A stretch of DNA of 64,000 nt from Bacteroidota bacterium (GTDB lineage: Bacteria; Bacteroidota; Bacteroidia; Chitinophagales; Chitinophagaceae). The DNA is taken from positions 52,269 to 116,268 of the forward strand of contig VGGV01000008.1 of NCBI GenBank assembly GCA_016868455.1. Direction: 5' to 3'. The notes beneath the pieces are model-generated. The model was given only the letters and a program-made list of their open reading frames with translations. It ran no database searches and was not told where the DNA came from. The translations under genes were made by a program, and so were the position numbers. This document shows positions 1 through 9,252 of this stretch, piece by piece. Numbering within the stretch: the first letter of the stretch is position 1; each line of letters starts with the position of its first letter.

Positions 1-2
1 CG

Positions 3-365
3 GCCAAAAAATTTCCGCATATATCACTTATCATTTTATGCGGGCTGGGCTTTGTTTTTAGTTTGTTGATGAAACTGAAAGATGTGATTGATTCTATCCT
101 GGCCATGCGAATCGTTGTGCAGTTTATGGCGCAGGCAGTGGGGATTGTTTTGTTGAGAAGGAGAAAGGGTACAAACAAACTCCCTTTTAGAATGTGGTTA
201 TATCCTGCCCCTGTTGTTTTATCCCTGCTCATCTGGGCCTTTCTGTTTTACCATACCAACTGGTTTGCTTTATGGGGAAGTTTGATTGCATTAGCCGGAG
301 TGTGTATTTATTTTATAAAAGAAAAATACTGGGATAAACGGGGGGTGTCTGACGATGATGGATAA
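3..365 (+). CDS. Amino acid permease (APC family), C-terminal part
   Basis: The reading frame is open to the window edge, so only the last 120 or so residues are visible and the true start lies upstream. They form about four hydrophobic segments: ISLIILCGLGFVFSLL, then IVVQFMAQAVGIVLL, then PAPVVLSLLIWAFLFY, then ALWGSLIALAGVCIYF. A basic loop (LRRRKGTNKLPFRMWLYP) sits between the second and third. That RR-x-P-FR-W-YP pattern before the last two helices is usual for the C-terminal end of APC-superfamily amino acid permeases, which are inner-membrane transporters. The tail is short and charged. The substrate cannot be told from this part. Confidence 0.65.
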   Translation, partial: AKKFPHISLIILCGLGFVFSLLMKLKDVIDSILAMRIVVQFMAQAVGIVLLRRRKGTNKLPFRMWLYPAPVVLSLLIWAFLFYHTNWFALWGSLIALAGVCIYFIKEKYWDKRGVSDDDG

Positions 366-435
366 TGAGCAATCCATATTTTCCACATATCCACATACTG
401 TGCAATGTCGTGTTACCGTTAGAGTATTATTCTTT

Positions 436-443
436 TATATTTG
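436..443 (+). promoter_or_regulatory. Bacteroidota -7 box upstream of cyanophycinase gene
   Basis: TATATTTG matches the TAnnTTTG -7 element of the Bacteroidota primary sigma factor and lies 21 bases before the start codon at 465. I see no clear -33 TTTG at the right distance, so this is a moderate call. Confidence 0.4.
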
Positions 444-464
444 TCCGTAATCAAACCCTTTTGA

Positions 465-1358
465 ATGAACCATCCCAGGGGAAAACTGATAGCCATCGGC
501 GGCGCAGAAGATAAAGGAACAGATTTAGAAACCGGGGAGATACACCGCAATAACCTTATTTTTTTTGAATTGGGTATTCTTCGCCGGGTGGTGGAAGAAG
601 CGGGCGGTCTGCTGGCCCGCATCGAGGTTATCACTACAGCTTCCACCATTCCTTATGAAGTGGGAGAGAATTATCTGAATGCATTTGGCAAAATCGGCTG
701 CACCAATGCCGGGGTAATGCATATCCGTACCCGCCAGGATGCTATGGATGATGAATACATCGAACGTATCCGCCATTGCGATGCGGTGATGTTTATCGGC
801 GGCAACCAGCTACGTCTGAGTGTGACGGATGGCGGAACCGAGTTTTTAGCCATACTCAAAAGAAGATACCAGGAAGAAGATTTCCTGATTGCCGGAACTT
901 CAGCAGGGGCCATGGCCATGGGTCAAACCATGATCTATGAAGGCAATGCCACAAGGGCGCATCTCAAAGGAGAAGTAAAGATTACAACAGGTCTTGGTTT
1001 TATCAGTTCCGTAATCATTGATTCGCATTTTGAAAAAAGAGGAAGGTTTGGAAGGCTTGCCCAGGCTGTAGCCACCAATCCTTCTGCCATAGGGATTGGT
1101 TTGGGTGAAGATACCGGCATGCTCATTACCGGAGGAAATAAAATGGAAGCCATCGGCAGCGGGCTGGTAGTAATTATTGACGGGCATGATATCCTGCACT
1201 CTAACATTGCAGATATTCCTGATGGTAACCCCGTCAGCATTGAAAACCTGAAAGTACATTTCTGCGAAAAAGGCAATGGGTATCTAATCCGGGAACGCAA
1301 ATACCTGCCCGAGGCCAGTGATGGCTCTGTGATAAAAAAACAGGTTGATGTGGAATAA
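465..1358 (+). CDS. cphB: Cyanophycinase
   Basis: Serine peptidase of family S51, which cuts cyanophycin (the Asp-Arg storage polymer) into beta-Asp-Arg dipeptides, or a close relative acting on similar isopeptides. The 297 residues fit the usual length. The nucleophile motif GTSAGAMAMG is present with the catalytic serine at residue 146, and the N-terminal IAIGGAEDKG and MFIGGNQLRL segments are typical. No signal peptide is seen, so it should act in the cytoplasm. No cyanophycin synthetase is visible nearby. An isoaspartyl peptidase/asparaginase of the kind that finishes cyanophycin dipeptide breakdown lies at 28315. The start is the ATG at 465. Confidence 0.85.
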   Translation: MNHPRGKLIAIGGAEDKGTDLETGEIHRNNLIFFELGILRRVVEEAGGLLARIEVITTASTIPYEVGENYLNAFGKIGCTNAGVMHIRTRQDAMDDEYIERIRHCDAVMFIGGNQLRLSVTDGGTEFLAILKRRYQEEDFLIAGTSAGAMAMGQTMIYEGNATRAHLKGEVKITTGLGFISSVIIDSHFEKRGRFGRLAQAVATNPSAIGIGLGEDTGMLITGGNKMEAIGSGLVVIIDGHDILHSNIADIPDGNPVSIENLKVHFCEKGNGYLIRERKYLPEASDGSVIKKQVDVE

Positions 1359-1487
1359 GGCAGTAGTTAATAAGTTAATTGGTTGAGAAGTTGATCGGGG
1401 TTTGAGAATTTCTCAGGGAATTTTACTGAAGTACTCCCGTCATTCCAATTGTCTTCAGTTTGTATTTTTACCTGCTAAAGAATTAAA

Positions 1488-2159
1488 ATGAAAAAAACCG
1501 TATTCATTGCGGCAGCGATCATTTGTTCACTGGCATTTACCATACAGAAGAAAACAAAGGTGGTTTTCTTTGGCGATTCCATCACCGAACTGGGTGCAAA
1601 ACCCGGCGGTTATGTCTCCCGGGTTGACAGCATGAGCAAACAGGAAGGTAAAGCTCAGCAATATGAGTTTACCGGCGCAGGCATCAGCGGCAATAAAGTG
1701 TACGACCTTTATTTACGGCTGGAAGAGGATGTGCTGGCGAAGGATCCGGGTATCGTTGTAATTTACGTTGGAGTAAATGATGTATGGCATAAAACTTTAA
1801 CAGGCACCGGTACTGACCCTGATAAATTTGAAAAATTTTACCAGGGTATTTTAAACAAACTGAAAGCCAGGAATATCATAGCTGTTCTTTGTACACCTGC
1901 CGTGATAGGAGAGAAGAACGACATGAGCAATCCGCAGGACGGCGATCTGAACCGCTACAGCAATATCATACGTTCCATCGCAGCCCGTAATGGTCTTCCG
2001 CTGGTGGATCTGCGGAAAAAATTTCTGGACTATCTAAGGGAAAACAACCCGCAGAATAAAGAGAAAAATATTCTGACTTACGACAGGGTACACATGAATG
2101 AAAAGGGGAATCAGTTGATTGCTGATGCCATGTGGGGAGTAATCAAAGAAATCAAATAG
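1488..2159 (+). CDS. Secreted SGNH/GDSL hydrolase
   Basis: 223-residue esterase-like protein of the SGNH superfamily (lysophospholipase L1/arylesterase type). An N-terminal hydrophobic signal ([18 protein letters not shown]) suggests export to the periplasm. Block I is FFGDSITE with the nucleophilic serine, block III is VGVNDVWH, and block V is DRVHMNEKG with the catalytic Asp-x-x-His. The substrate is unknown; family members hydrolyse acyl or acetyl esters of lipids and glycans. The last 8 bases overlap the end of the convergent tyrS gene. Position 1488 has a clean ATG with an AAAG-rich leader and no strong Shine-Dalgarno, as is common in this phylum. Confidence 0.85.
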   Translation: MKKTVFIAAAIICSLAFTIQKKTKVVFFGDSITELGAKPGGYVSRVDSMSKQEGKAQQYEFTGAGISGNKVYDLYLRLEEDVLAKDPGIVVIYVGVNDVWHKTLTGTGTDPDKFEKFYQGILNKLKARNIIAVLCTPAVIGEKNDMSNPQDGDLNRYSNIIRSIAARNGLPLVDLRKKFLDYLRENNPQNKEKNILTYDRVHMNEKGNQLIADAMWGVIKEIK

Positions 2160-3429
2160 CTGTTATCAGGTAATAATTCTTTTTTCCTTTTTGCACCAAA
2201 ATGTATTTGTGATGCAACAATAATGACGCATCAATTTTTACAGCAATACCTTCCGCTTTTTTTCTGTTAATGCTGATGCCGCCTCCCTGTACCAGTTTTC
2301 TGGCTTCGCCTTTGCTGGGAACAATTCCGGCTTCTGCCAGAAAAGAAACGATATCTATACCACCGGTAATCTTATCTCTTGAGAATTCAATTTTCACCAG
2401 GCCTTCTATGCTTTCCAGGTCATCCGCACTAAAATTTTCCGCGGGTGCATGCTGATTGGAAAAAAGTTTTTCAGTGGTGGCAATGGCTTCAGCCAGATGT
2501 TCATCGCCATGAACAAAGCGGGTTACTTCCTGTGCCAGTGTTTTTTGCAGTACTCTTGCAGAGGGATTCATCCGGTGCTCATGGGTAAGCATCTCAACAG
2601 CATCCCTGGTGAGAAAAGTGAAAATTTTAATCCACTTCTCGGCATCTTCGTCACTGGCATTAAGCCAGAATTGGTAAAATTGGTACGATGATGTCCTCTT
2701 TGGGTCCAGCCATACATTCCCGCTTTCGGTTTTACCGAATTTTCCACCATCTGCTTTTGTAATCAAAGGGCAGGTAAATGCAAATGCTTCGCCCTTACAT
2801 TTTTTACGTATCAGCTCCGTACCTGCAGTTATATTCCCCCATTGATCGGATCCGCCCATTTGCAGTTTACAGTTCTGATGTTCGTACAACCACAAAAAAT
2901 CGTAGCCCTGCATTACCTGGTAAGCAAATTCGGTGTAACTCAGCCCGGCATCACTCTCAATTCTTTTCTTCACACTGTCTTTGGCCATCATGTAGCTAAC
3001 TGTGAGGTGTTTTCCTGCATCCCGTAAAAAATCAATGAATAAAATGTTTTTAAACCAGTCATAATTATTGGCCATTTCCGCTGCATTGGGCAAAGTAGGG
3101 TTAAAATCCAGAAATCTTTCCAGTTGTGCTTTTACGCCTGCAATGTTTTTCTGCAAAACTTCTTCGCTCAATAAATTTCTCTCCTCGCTTTTTTCGCTGG
3201 GGTCACCTATCATACCTGTAGCTCCGCCCACCAATGCAATGGGTTTATGCCCGGCTTTTTGAAGGTGTACCAGCAATAAAATGGGAACAAGGCTGCCGAT
3301 ATGCAGACTGTCGGCTGTGGGGTCAAAGCCGATATAGCCCGTGGTCATCTCTTTTTTCAGTTGTTCCTCCGTTTCGGGCATGATGTCCTGTATCATCCCC
3401 CTCCATCGTAGCTCTTCTATCAAATTCAT
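2152..3429 (-). CDS. tyrS: Tyrosyl-tRNA synthetase
   Basis: Class I aminoacyl-tRNA synthetase that charges tRNA-Tyr with tyrosine in the cytoplasm. The 425-residue length fits the bacterial TyrRS-Z type. The HIGH signature appears as [10 protein letters not shown] and the KMSKS-type loop as KFGKTESG. Tyrosine-site residues lie in [14 protein letters not shown] and GSDQWGN. The C-terminal 90 residues contain an S4 RNA-binding domain ([21 protein letters not shown]). It is convergent with the GDSL hydrolase and overlaps it by 8 bases. A plausible minus-strand -7 box (TACTTTTG, 3451-3458) lies 22 bases upstream of the ATG. No disabling change is seen. Confidence 0.96.
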   Translation of the reverse strand: MNLIEELRWRGMIQDIMPETEEQLKKEMTTGYIGFDPTADSLHIGSLVPILLLVHLQKAGHKPIALVGGATGMIGDPSEKSEERNLLSEEVLQKNIAGVKAQLERFLDFNPTLPNAAEMANNYDWFKNILFIDFLRDAGKHLTVSYMMAKDSVKKRIESDAGLSYTEFAYQVMQGYDFLWLYEHQNCKLQMGGSDQWGNITAGTELIRKKCKGEAFAFTCPLITKADGGKFGKTESGNVWLDPKRTSSYQFYQFWLNASDEDAEKWIKIFTFLTRDAVEMLTHEHRMNPSARVLQKTLAQEVTRFVHGDEHLAEAIATTEKLFSNQHAPAENFSADDLESIEGLVKIEFSRDKITGGIDIVSFLAEAGIVPSKGEARKLVQGGGISINRKKAEGIAVKIDASLLLHHKYILVQKGKKNYYLITAI

Positions 3430-3670
3430 TTCTAAACCAGTGATTTAGCACAAAAGTAAGCCAGAATAAGGTTGTCACTCCGGAGAAGCAATATTTTTCT
3501 AATTAATTCGGTTTCAAACATTAGTCTTTTGCCTCTGTAAGCCCTATGTATTTCCGCAGCTAAAGACTAATTTTACTGGGTACTTTGTATTTTTCTGAAA
3601 GCTAAACTGTACAAGCAGCCCGTACGTATGAAAGCGAGTCTTAATCAAACGCTTATCGAAAATTGTCCGA

Positions 3671-4783
3671 ATGAAACCAACCACCCTTATTTTGTCCCTG
3701 TTGACAACTGTTTTTTCTGTAACCGCAACTGCACAATTCAGAAAATATTCCAATGAATTTTTGAATATTGGCGCCGGCGCCCGGGGCTTGGCCATGGGCG
3801 GCTCACAGGTAGCGTCTGTACAGGACGGTACTGCCGGATACTGGAACCCTGCGGGACTGGTGGGAGTTAAAAACAACCCCCAGGTGAACCTGATGCATGC
3901 TGAATACTTTGCTGGAATCGGCAAATACGATTATGCCGGCGTGGCTTTTCCCACTTCCAATAATAAAAGAACCCTCGGTGTAACCGGGTTACGGTTTGCC
4001 GTAGACGATATCATGAATACACTGTTCCTGGTAGAACCCGACGGGTCCATTAACTATAACAACATCCAGGCATTTTCTTCGGCAGACTATGCATTCCTAT
4101 TTTCCTTTGCACAAAAATTGCGGGAAAGTGAAAAAAAGAATATCCATTTTGGCCTGAATGCAAAAGTCATTCACCGCAGTGTGGGCAAGTTTGCCAAAGC
4201 ATGGGGTTTTGGCCTTGATGCAGGGTTGCAGATATACAGTAACAAATGGAAATTTGGTATTGCCGGCCGGGATATTACCAGCACATTCAATGCCTGGTCA
4301 TTCAGTTTTACAGAAAGGGAAAAAGAAGTTTTATACCTGACAAAAAATGAAATACCCGTAAAATCAACTGAGCTTACAGCTCCACGCCTGGTGCTGGGAG
4401 TAGCCCGGGATTTTAAACTGGGCAAAAAACTAAACCTGCTGGCCGAAGCCAATATAGATGTGACATTTGATGGCCAGCGCAATACACTGCTCAGCGCAGA
4501 CCCGGTAAGTGCCGATCCCAAACTGGGATTCGAACTGAACATCAGCCATGTGTTTTTCCTGCGGGGCGGCATCAATAATTTTCAGCGGGCTTTGTCAGAT
4601 GGCGACACACTTAATCAAAAGAAAGTTTGGATTTATCAGCCCGGAGGAGGCGCCGGCTTCAGAATAGGAGGCGTAACTATCGACTATGCCTTTACCAATC
4701 TCGCCAATCAGTCTAACCCTTTGTTTACCCATGTCTTTTCATTGAGACTGGATATGGTGAAACCTAAAAAAGAAAACGATTAA
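3671..4783 (+). CDS. PorV/PorQ-family outer membrane protein, PorV2-like
   Basis: 370 residues with a signal peptide ending TATAQ, followed by the FLNIGAGARGLAMGGS and GYWNPAGL motifs of the PorV/PorQ family. These are FadL-like beta-barrels that act in the type IX secretion system. In T9SS the PorV protein shuttles cargo to the PorU sortase at the cell surface. The gene directly downstream is a remnant of a PorU2-type sortase, and that pairing supports the PorV2-like assignment. The remainder is rich in alternating hydrophobic/polar strands and ends in HVFSLRLDMV, a typical barrel end. The frame is intact, so a cargo-handling barrel survives without its neighbouring sortase. Confidence 0.8.
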   Translation: MKPTTLILSLLTTVFSVTATAQFRKYSNEFLNIGAGARGLAMGGSQVASVQDGTAGYWNPAGLVGVKNNPQVNLMHAEYFAGIGKYDYAGVAFPTSNNKRTLGVTGLRFAVDDIMNTLFLVEPDGSINYNNIQAFSSADYAFLFSFAQKLRESEKKNIHFGLNAKVIHRSVGKFAKAWGFGLDAGLQIYSNKWKFGIAGRDITSTFNAWSFSFTEREKEVLYLTKNEIPVKSTELTAPRLVLGVARDFKLGKKLNLLAEANIDVTFDGQRNTLLSADPVSADPKLGFELNISHVFFLRGGINNFQRALSDGDTLNQKKVWIYQPGGGAGFRIGGVTIDYAFTNLANQSNPLFTHVFSLRLDMVKPKKEND

Positions 4784-4814
4784 TAAATCCGAACCTGCTT
4801 AAAAACTGAATCTG

Positions 4815-5122
4815 ATGAAAAGAATTTTACTTCCATTTTTACTGTTTACCGGACTCTTTGCCGGTGCACAGCCCTATAATTACAATAACGAATGGATAGA
4901 TTACAGTAAAACGTATTATAAGTTCAAGCTGCCGGCCGCAATATCACCGAATTTAAATGGGATGGCACCGATCAGTATGGCCAAAAGCTGGCAAACGGTG
5001 TTTATCTGTACCGGGTGGTTACCAACCTGAATGGCAAGTCGCTTGACAAATACAGACCCGAAGGAGATGAAACGGATAAATTCTTCAATAAGGGATATGG
5101 AAAAATGTACCTGATGACATAG
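4815..5122 (+). pseudogene. Collapsed T9SS sortase PorU2: N- and C-terminal ends only
   Basis: The first frame encodes a signal peptide (MKRILLPFLLFTGLFAGAQ) and then NNEWIDYSKTYYKFK, the usual N-terminus of PorU2-type C25 peptidases. Near 4930 the homology jumps to another frame (4934-5122). That frame reads GRNITEFKWDGTDQYG, LANGVYLYRVV and KGYGKMYLMT, which is the usual C-terminus of the same protein family. Family members exceed 1000 residues; here only about 38 plus 62 remain, out of frame. The catalytic peptidase domain is missing entirely. It is an internal deletion of several kilobases or an assembly collapse; the split between the two parts is seen directly, the size of the loss is inferred. 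Confidence 0.8.
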
Positions 5123-5155
5123 GGATGAAATAACAAAAAACAAATCGCAAATAAC

Positions 5156-5185
5156 AAAAGGTTTCCGGAATCGGAGACCTTTTTT
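5156..5185 (+). terminator. Rho-independent terminator after the porU2 remnant
   Basis: A 12-bp stem (5156-5167 with 5172-5183, one G-U pair) closes a GAAT loop and runs into six T. It would end the porV-porU2 transcript. Confidence 0.8.
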
Positions 5186-5222
5186 GTTTCTGCCTTCGTA
5201 AATACAAGCCGCATTCCTTTGC

Positions 5223-5230
5223 TACATTTG
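5223..5230 (+). promoter_or_regulatory. -7 box upstream of the Hsp70 gene
   Basis: TACATTTG fits TAnnTTTG. It lies after the terminator at 5156-5185 and 97 bases before the ATG at 5327. It overlaps the possible upstream TTG start at 5219, which makes that start unlikely. Confidence 0.45.
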
Positions 5231-5326
5231 CCCTGTTTGGAATTTGTGATTTTTCATCTTGTAATTTTTTCAGTTGTGGCAAAGATTGGCATTAACATAT
5301 CAACCGGCAGCCTTCAGCAGCCCGAA

Positions 5327-7162
5327 ATGATCGTGGGGATTGACCTGGGTACCACCAACAGCCTGGTGGCCATCATTCATCCGGAAAGCAGAAAGCCGGT
5401 TGTGCTGAAGGAACATGACGGGAATGCCCTTGTACCATCCGTTATTCATTTTGGGGAGGGAGGATTTATTACTGTAGGCGATGAGGCTAAGAAATATCTT
5501 ATCAGCGAACCCCACAACACTATTTTTTCTGTAAAACGGCTGATGGGTAAGTCGTACAATGATGTAAGGGAGTACTCATCTTTTTTCACCTACAAAATAA
5601 TTGATGATAACACAGAAACCCTGGTGAAAGTACAGGCGAGAGAAAAATTTTATTCGCCCATTGAACTGTCATCTTTCATATTAAAAGAACTGAAAACAAG
5701 GGCCGGGCATATCCTGAAAACTCCTGTTACCAAAGCAGTCATTACTGTCCCCGCTTATTTTAATGATGCGCAGCGGCAGGCCACCCGTGATGCAGGAAAG
5801 CTGGCAGGGCTGGATGTTTTGCGGATCGTAAATGAACCAACTGCAGCAAGCCTGGCGTATGGCCTGGGATTAAAAAAAGATGAAACCCTGCCCTCCGGAG
5901 CTTTAGCGAAGGAGGGAAAAACAATAGCGGTGTATGACCTGGGCGGCGGTACATTTGATATTTCCATACTCAGGATTACAGGAGGTATTGTTGAGGTGCT
6001 TTCAACTAATGGTGACACTTACCTTGGGGGCGATGATTTTGACCGGGTTATTGTCTCTCATTGGGTAAAACAGACTGGTTTGACCGGTGAAGAACTGCAG
6101 CAAAATAAAAATGTTGCGCAGGAACTGAGACTTGTTGCGGAACAGGCAAAAATATACCTCAGTTCACAGGATGTATTTCATGCGGAAGTGGCAGGACAGA
6201 AACTGCATCTTTCAAGAAATGAATTTGAGAGGTTGATAAACTCATTCATTGAAAAAACCATTCAATGCTGCAAAAATGCATTGCAGGATGCAAAATTGGG
6301 TAATGACGAAATTGATGAAGTAGTGATGGTGGGGGGTTCTACCAGGGTTCCCCTTGTGAAAGAAAACGTAAGAAAATTTTTCTCAAGAGAATTACATGAT
6401 ACATTAAACCCTGATGAAGTAGTGGCGTTGGGCGCTGCTGTGCAGGCCGATATTCTGGCAGGAAACAACCGGGATTTCCTGCTGCTTGATATCACTCCGC
6501 TTTCGCTGGGAATTGAAACCATGGGCGGACTGATGGATGTGCTTATACCCCGAAATTCAAAAGTCCCTTCAAAGGCCGCAAGACAATACACCACACAGAA
6601 AGACGGGCAAAGCGGAATTAAAATAGCCGTTTATCAGGGGGAAAGGGATCTTGTAAAAGATAACCGCAGGCTGGCAGAATTCATTCTTTCAGGAATTCCT
6701 GCTATGCCGGCCGGCCTGCCCAAAGTGGAAATTTCTTTCCTGGTAAATGCAGACGGCATATTAATGGTAAAAGCAAAAGAACTGCGAAGCGGGGTGGAAC
6801 AAAGTGTGGAAGTAAAACCGCAATACGGTCTTACAGATGAGGAAGTGGAAAGAATGCTGCTTGATTCGGTGACACATGCCAAAGCGGATATGCATACAAG
6901 GGTCCTGGTGGAAGCCCGGACGGAGGCACAACAGTTATTGTCAGCCACAGAACAGTTTCTGGCAAAGAATAAAAATATACTTACTCCTGAAGAGCTGGAG
7001 CATACAAATGCAGCCATGGAGGAATTGCAGCATGTTCTTTCATCGGGTAACAAAGATCTGGTTCATGCGGCAATCGAAAAACTGAACGAAATTTCACGAC
7101 CATACGCAGAGCGGCTGATGGATCAGGCCATCAGTGCGGCGATGAAAGGGAAGAAGATTTGA
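5327..7162 (+). CDS. Hsp70-family chaperone (DnaK/HscA type)
   Basis: 611-residue ATP-dependent chaperone. The nucleotide-binding domain shows GIDLGTTNS near residue 4, [20 protein letters not shown], the phosphate-2 motif [13 protein letters not shown] and [14 protein letters not shown] substrate-binding domain follows ([16 protein letters not shown]). The short lid, the absence of a DnaK-like C-terminal tail and the lack of adjacent grpE or dnaJ suggest an HscA-like second Hsp70; no iron-sulfur cluster genes are nearby, so this is uncertain. I chose ATG 5327 because the frame extended to TTG 5219 crosses the promoter. Residues 189-197 (PSGALAKEG) are encoded by a 26-bp palindromic repeat inserted just before the phosphate-2 motif. 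The end overlaps the convergent YfhO fragment by 32 bases. Confidence 0.9.
   Translation: MIVGIDLGTTNSLVAIIHPESRKPVVLKEHDGNALVPSVIHFGEGGFITVGDEAKKYLISEPHNTIFSVKRLMGKSYNDVREYSSFFTYKIIDDNTETLVKVQAREKFYSPIELSSFILKELKTRAGHILKTPVTKAVITVPAYFNDAQRQATRDAGKLAGLDVLRIVNEPTAASLAYGLGLKKDETLPSGALAKEGKTIAVYDLGGGTFDISILRITGGIVEVLSTNGDTYLGGDDFDRVIVSHWVKQTGLTGEELQQNKNVAQELRLVAEQAKIYLSSQDVFHAEVAGQKLHLSRNEFERLINSFIEKTIQCCKNALQDAKLGNDEIDEVVMVGGSTRVPLVKENVRKFFSRELHDTLNPDEVVALGAAVQADILAGNNRDFLLLDITPLSLGIETMGGLMDVLIPRNSKVPSKAARQYTTQKDGQSGIKIAVYQGERDLVKDNRRLAEFILSGIPAMPAGLPKVEISFLVNADGILMVKAKELRSGVEQSVEVKPQYGLTDEEVERMLLDSVTHAKADMHTRVLVEARTEAQQLLSATEQFLAKNKNILTPEELEHTNAAMEELQHVLSSGNKDLVHAAIEKLNEISRPYAERLMDQAISAAMKGKKI
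5891..5916 (+). repeat. 26-bp palindromic element (family 1), inside Hsp70 gene
   Basis: Arms CCCTCC and GGAGGG flank a 14-base core whose reverse complement is TTCGCTAAAGCTCC. Read in frame as PSGALAKEG. The same structure recurs at 10972, 11026, 28867, 28897 and 59178. Confidence 0.8.
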
Positions 7163-7690
7163 TAAGCATTTGTTTTATTATTTCCCGCAACTTTAATATC
7201 CCGAAACCTATCACTAAAAGATGAACAAGTAATGCGGAAAGCCAGACTGCTTTTCGCTGGTAGCGGAAGTCGATAACCAATTCACCTGCCGGGATGTTAA
7301 CAGTAATTCCCGGCCTTCCTTTTTCAATGATTGGTTTTTCCTTATTATTAATATATACTTTCCAGCCGGGATAATGATTTTGCAGCAAAGTGATTTGCCC
7401 GGCTGCCCCTGTTTTTACTTCTGTACGGATATAACCGGGCCGCTGCCGGGTGACCCTGGCAGTGCGATTAACTGAGTCGCTTCCCGAATAAAATACCAGC
7501 GAATGATTACCGGCAGCTAATTTTTCGTCAGCAACTGTTCTTTTCAGCACAAGTGGCCCGGGATATGATTCATCTGCCGCAACTTGTTTCGAAAAAACAT
7601 TTACGTTATGCCAGGCATTGCCTTTTTCGTCAGTATACACTACAGGCACATCACCGGGCTTTTGCTCCTGTACCGCCTTGATCACGTACC
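7131..7690 (-). pseudogene. YfhO-family membrane protein, C-terminal fragment
   Basis: About 185 residues matching the end of YfhO-type bacterial membrane proteins, large multi-spanning proteins (usually over 700 residues) linked to glycan or lipid glycosylation. Visible are the beta-rich soluble segment with QNHYPGWKVYINNKE and GRPGITVNIPAGE, then one hydrophobic helix (AVWLSALLVHLLVIGFGIL) and a charged tail. The N-terminal transmembrane part is absent: upstream, near 7690, the sequence turns into an IS3-type transposase remnant on the same strand. The only possible start is an internal GTG at 7685, so the product is unlikely to function. It converges on the Hsp70 gene, overlapping 32 bases. 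Confidence 0.75.
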
Positions 7691-8053
7691 AGTTCTTCTG
7701 CTAAATGCCTTTTAGTGGCAGGGCCCAGCCTTTTTTTGTGAACAGATCCTTGAGAATTTGATTGTCGATTGCAAGATCTGCGTACATTTTTTGAGTCGGG
7801 CATTCTCTTCTTCAAGAGTCTTCATTTTTTTAACATCGGAAATCTCCATACCTCCATATTTGACCTTCCAGTTATAAAACGTAGCCTCGCTGACGCCCAG
7901 TTCACGACAAACCTCACGGGTGGAGATGCCTGCTTCTTGCTTTTTTAGGGCGGAGACAATCTGGGCCTCCGTAAATCGGGATTTTTTTATGACAGTTTAA
8001 ATTTAAGATTAATACTCAAGTTTTAAACCGTCTGCTTTTTAGGGATACTTACA
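7691..8053 (-). mobile_element. Remnant of an IS3-family insertion sequence (left end and orfA)
   Basis: Contains a broken orfA (7701-7990) and, outside it, a likely terminal inverted repeat reading TGTAAGTATCCCTAAAAAGC from 8053 inward on the minus strand. The orfB integrase part and the right end are missing; the left part abuts a truncated YfhO gene. The exact inner junction near 7690 is uncertain because the bases after the orfA stop could be either IS or YfhO sequence. Confidence 0.7.
7701..7990 (-). pseudogene. IS3-family transposase orfA, degraded
   Basis: The minus strand encodes KKSRFTEAQIVSALKKQEAG, then VCRELGVSEATFYNWKVKYGG and a leucine-zipper-like stretch. This is the helix-turn-helix OrfA of IS3-type elements (IS407-like wording). 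Two lesions are visible. The expected ATG before the first lysines is ATA (7988-7990). A run that should hold seven A to keep the frame into MYADLAIDNQIL holds six (7786-7791), so the last 30 residues are out of frame. There is no OrfB, so the element cannot move by itself. Confidence 0.75.
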
Positions 8054-8191
8054 TTATCAGTAAATCAGTATAATTTGCCAGGTTGTGAAGAAAGAAAAAC
8101 AATACTGGAAACAAGGGAAGTAAAAGCAGTTTTCTTTGATTTGGTATGTTTGGTATTGCTTTTAAACTATTCATTTGGAGGTTCAAATGCA

Positions 8192-8791
8192 TCAAAAGTT
8201 ATTCTTTTTTGTTTGAAAGGTTCTGAGCAGATACTTTCCGATAACATCAAACTCAATGTTCACGGGAGTGTCTTTCATCACCCGGCTGATATTGGTGTGT
8301 TCAAAAGTGTAGGGAATGATGGCAACCCTGAAACTTTTCTTTTTTACATTAAAAGCGGTCAGGCTGATACCATTAATGGTTACAGATCCTTTTTCTATCA
8401 GCAATGGTGCAAACTTCCCCGGCAATTCAAAGTCAAATTCCCAACTCCCTTTTTTTTCTTTACGTTTCAGACATATAACGGAGGCATCCGCATGTCCCTG
8501 CACCATATGGCCATCCAACCGGTCGCCCAATTGAAGGCATCTTTCAAGATTAATCAGGCTGCCGGGCTGCCATAAACCAAGAGTGGTTTTTTTAAGCGTT
8601 TCGGCAACGGCAGTAACCCTGTGGCTGTTACCGGCAATTTCTTCCACGGTCAGGCACACACCATCGTGGCAGAGGCTTTGATCGGGCTGCAATTTGGATG
8701 AGATGGGTGATTCCACCCAAAAGCTTTTGCCGGAACCCGCGGGACTGACAGCAGTGATTTTGCCCGTTGTTTCAATAATGCCGGTAAACAT
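8192..8791 (-). CDS. ribE: Riboflavin synthase, alpha chain
   Basis: Catalyses dismutation of two 6,7-dimethyl-8-ribityllumazine molecules into riboflavin. The 199 residues hold two lumazine-binding barrel repeats. The first starts MFTGIIETTG with HDGVCLTV; the second starts DGHMVQGHADAS with KGSVTINGISLT. The N-terminal MFTGIIE is diagnostic of the family. The gene is divergent from rpsU, and its start is only 155 bases from that start, so the two share a promoter region. It stands alone here; no other rib genes are visible. Confidence 0.95.
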   Translation of the reverse strand: MFTGIIETTGKITAVSPAGSGKSFWVESPISSKLQPDQSLCHDGVCLTVEEIAGNSHRVTAVAETLKKTTLGLWQPGSLINLERCLQLGDRLDGHMVQGHADASVICLKRKEKKGSWEFDFELPGKFAPLLIEKGSVTINGISLTAFNVKKKSFRVAIIPYTFEHTNISRVMKDTPVNIEFDVIGKYLLRTFQTKKNNF

Positions 8792-8884
8792 CCGTGCAAA
8801 TTAAGCAGTTATTCCAACTATTGACTGAACCGGATACCCGAAAACTTTACCTGACCCTGGCTTTACACTCTGAATATTTCACCA

Positions 8885-8892
8885 TATCTTTG
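8885..8892 (+). promoter_or_regulatory. -7 box for rpsU
   Basis: TATCTTTG with a weaker TTTA at 8862-8865 about 19 bases upstream. It lies inside the frame that extends upstream of rpsU, which shows that the gene starts at the later ATG (8947). Confidence 0.6.
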
Positions 8893-8946
8893 CCTCCCGA
8901 AAAAAAAGGGACTAAAAAAATACCAAAGGAGGTATACAAAATTATT

Positions 8947-9144
8947 ATGCTGATCATAGATTCAAAAGATTGCGAGAATATCGACAAAGCACTGAAGAAG
9001 TACAAAAAGAAATTTGAGAAATCAAAGATCCTGCTTCAGCTGCGGGAACGTCAGTCCTTCACCAAGCCCTCGGTGAAACGGAGGGGAGAGGTGTTGAAAG
9101 CGATCTACAAACAGAAAATAGCCAGCGGAAAGATCGAAGGTTGA
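8947..9144 (+). CDS. rpsU: 30S ribosomal protein S21
   Basis: 65-residue small-subunit protein, a usual length for bacteroidetal S21. The core NIDKALKKYKKKFEKS, LLQLRERQSFTKPSVKRR and EVLKAIYKQK segments are typical. The frame runs on upstream to 8794, but that stretch contains the promoter at 8885-8892 and has no S21 homology, so ATG 8947 is the start. A terminator follows at 9173-9208, making it a single-gene transcript. Confidence 0.93.
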   Translation: MLIIDSKDCENIDKALKKYKKKFEKSKILLQLRERQSFTKPSVKRRGEVLKAIYKQKIASGKIEG

Positions 9145-9172
9145 TTCATTCGGTTTTCAGTATAATTGATTA

Positions 9173-9208
9173 AGCTGCCCGGTGTAAAAAGCCGGCAGCT
9201 ATTTTTTT
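9173..9208 (+). terminator. Terminator after rpsU
   Basis: AGCTGCC(C)GG at 9173-9182 pairs with CCGGCAGCT at 9192-9200 (one bulge) and is followed by ATTTTTTT. It lies inside an upstream extension of the xerC frame, arguing against a start there. Confidence 0.75.
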
Positions 9209-9252
9209 GCGCCGCCGGATTATGTAGTTTTGATTCTGATATCCCGGTTCCT

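Noticed and set aside
5219..5326. Upstream extension of the Hsp70 gene to TTG 5219
   Set aside because: It crosses a -7 box at 5223-5230, has no Hsp70 homology, and ATG 5327 aligns with the family start.
8075..8575. Open frame of 166 codons opposite ribE
   Set aside because: It lies antisense to the well-conserved riboflavin synthase gene and shows no recognisable protein.
8794..8946. N-terminal extension of S21 from 8794
   Set aside because: It contains the rpsU promoter and no ribosomal protein homology; S21 is normally about 65 residues.
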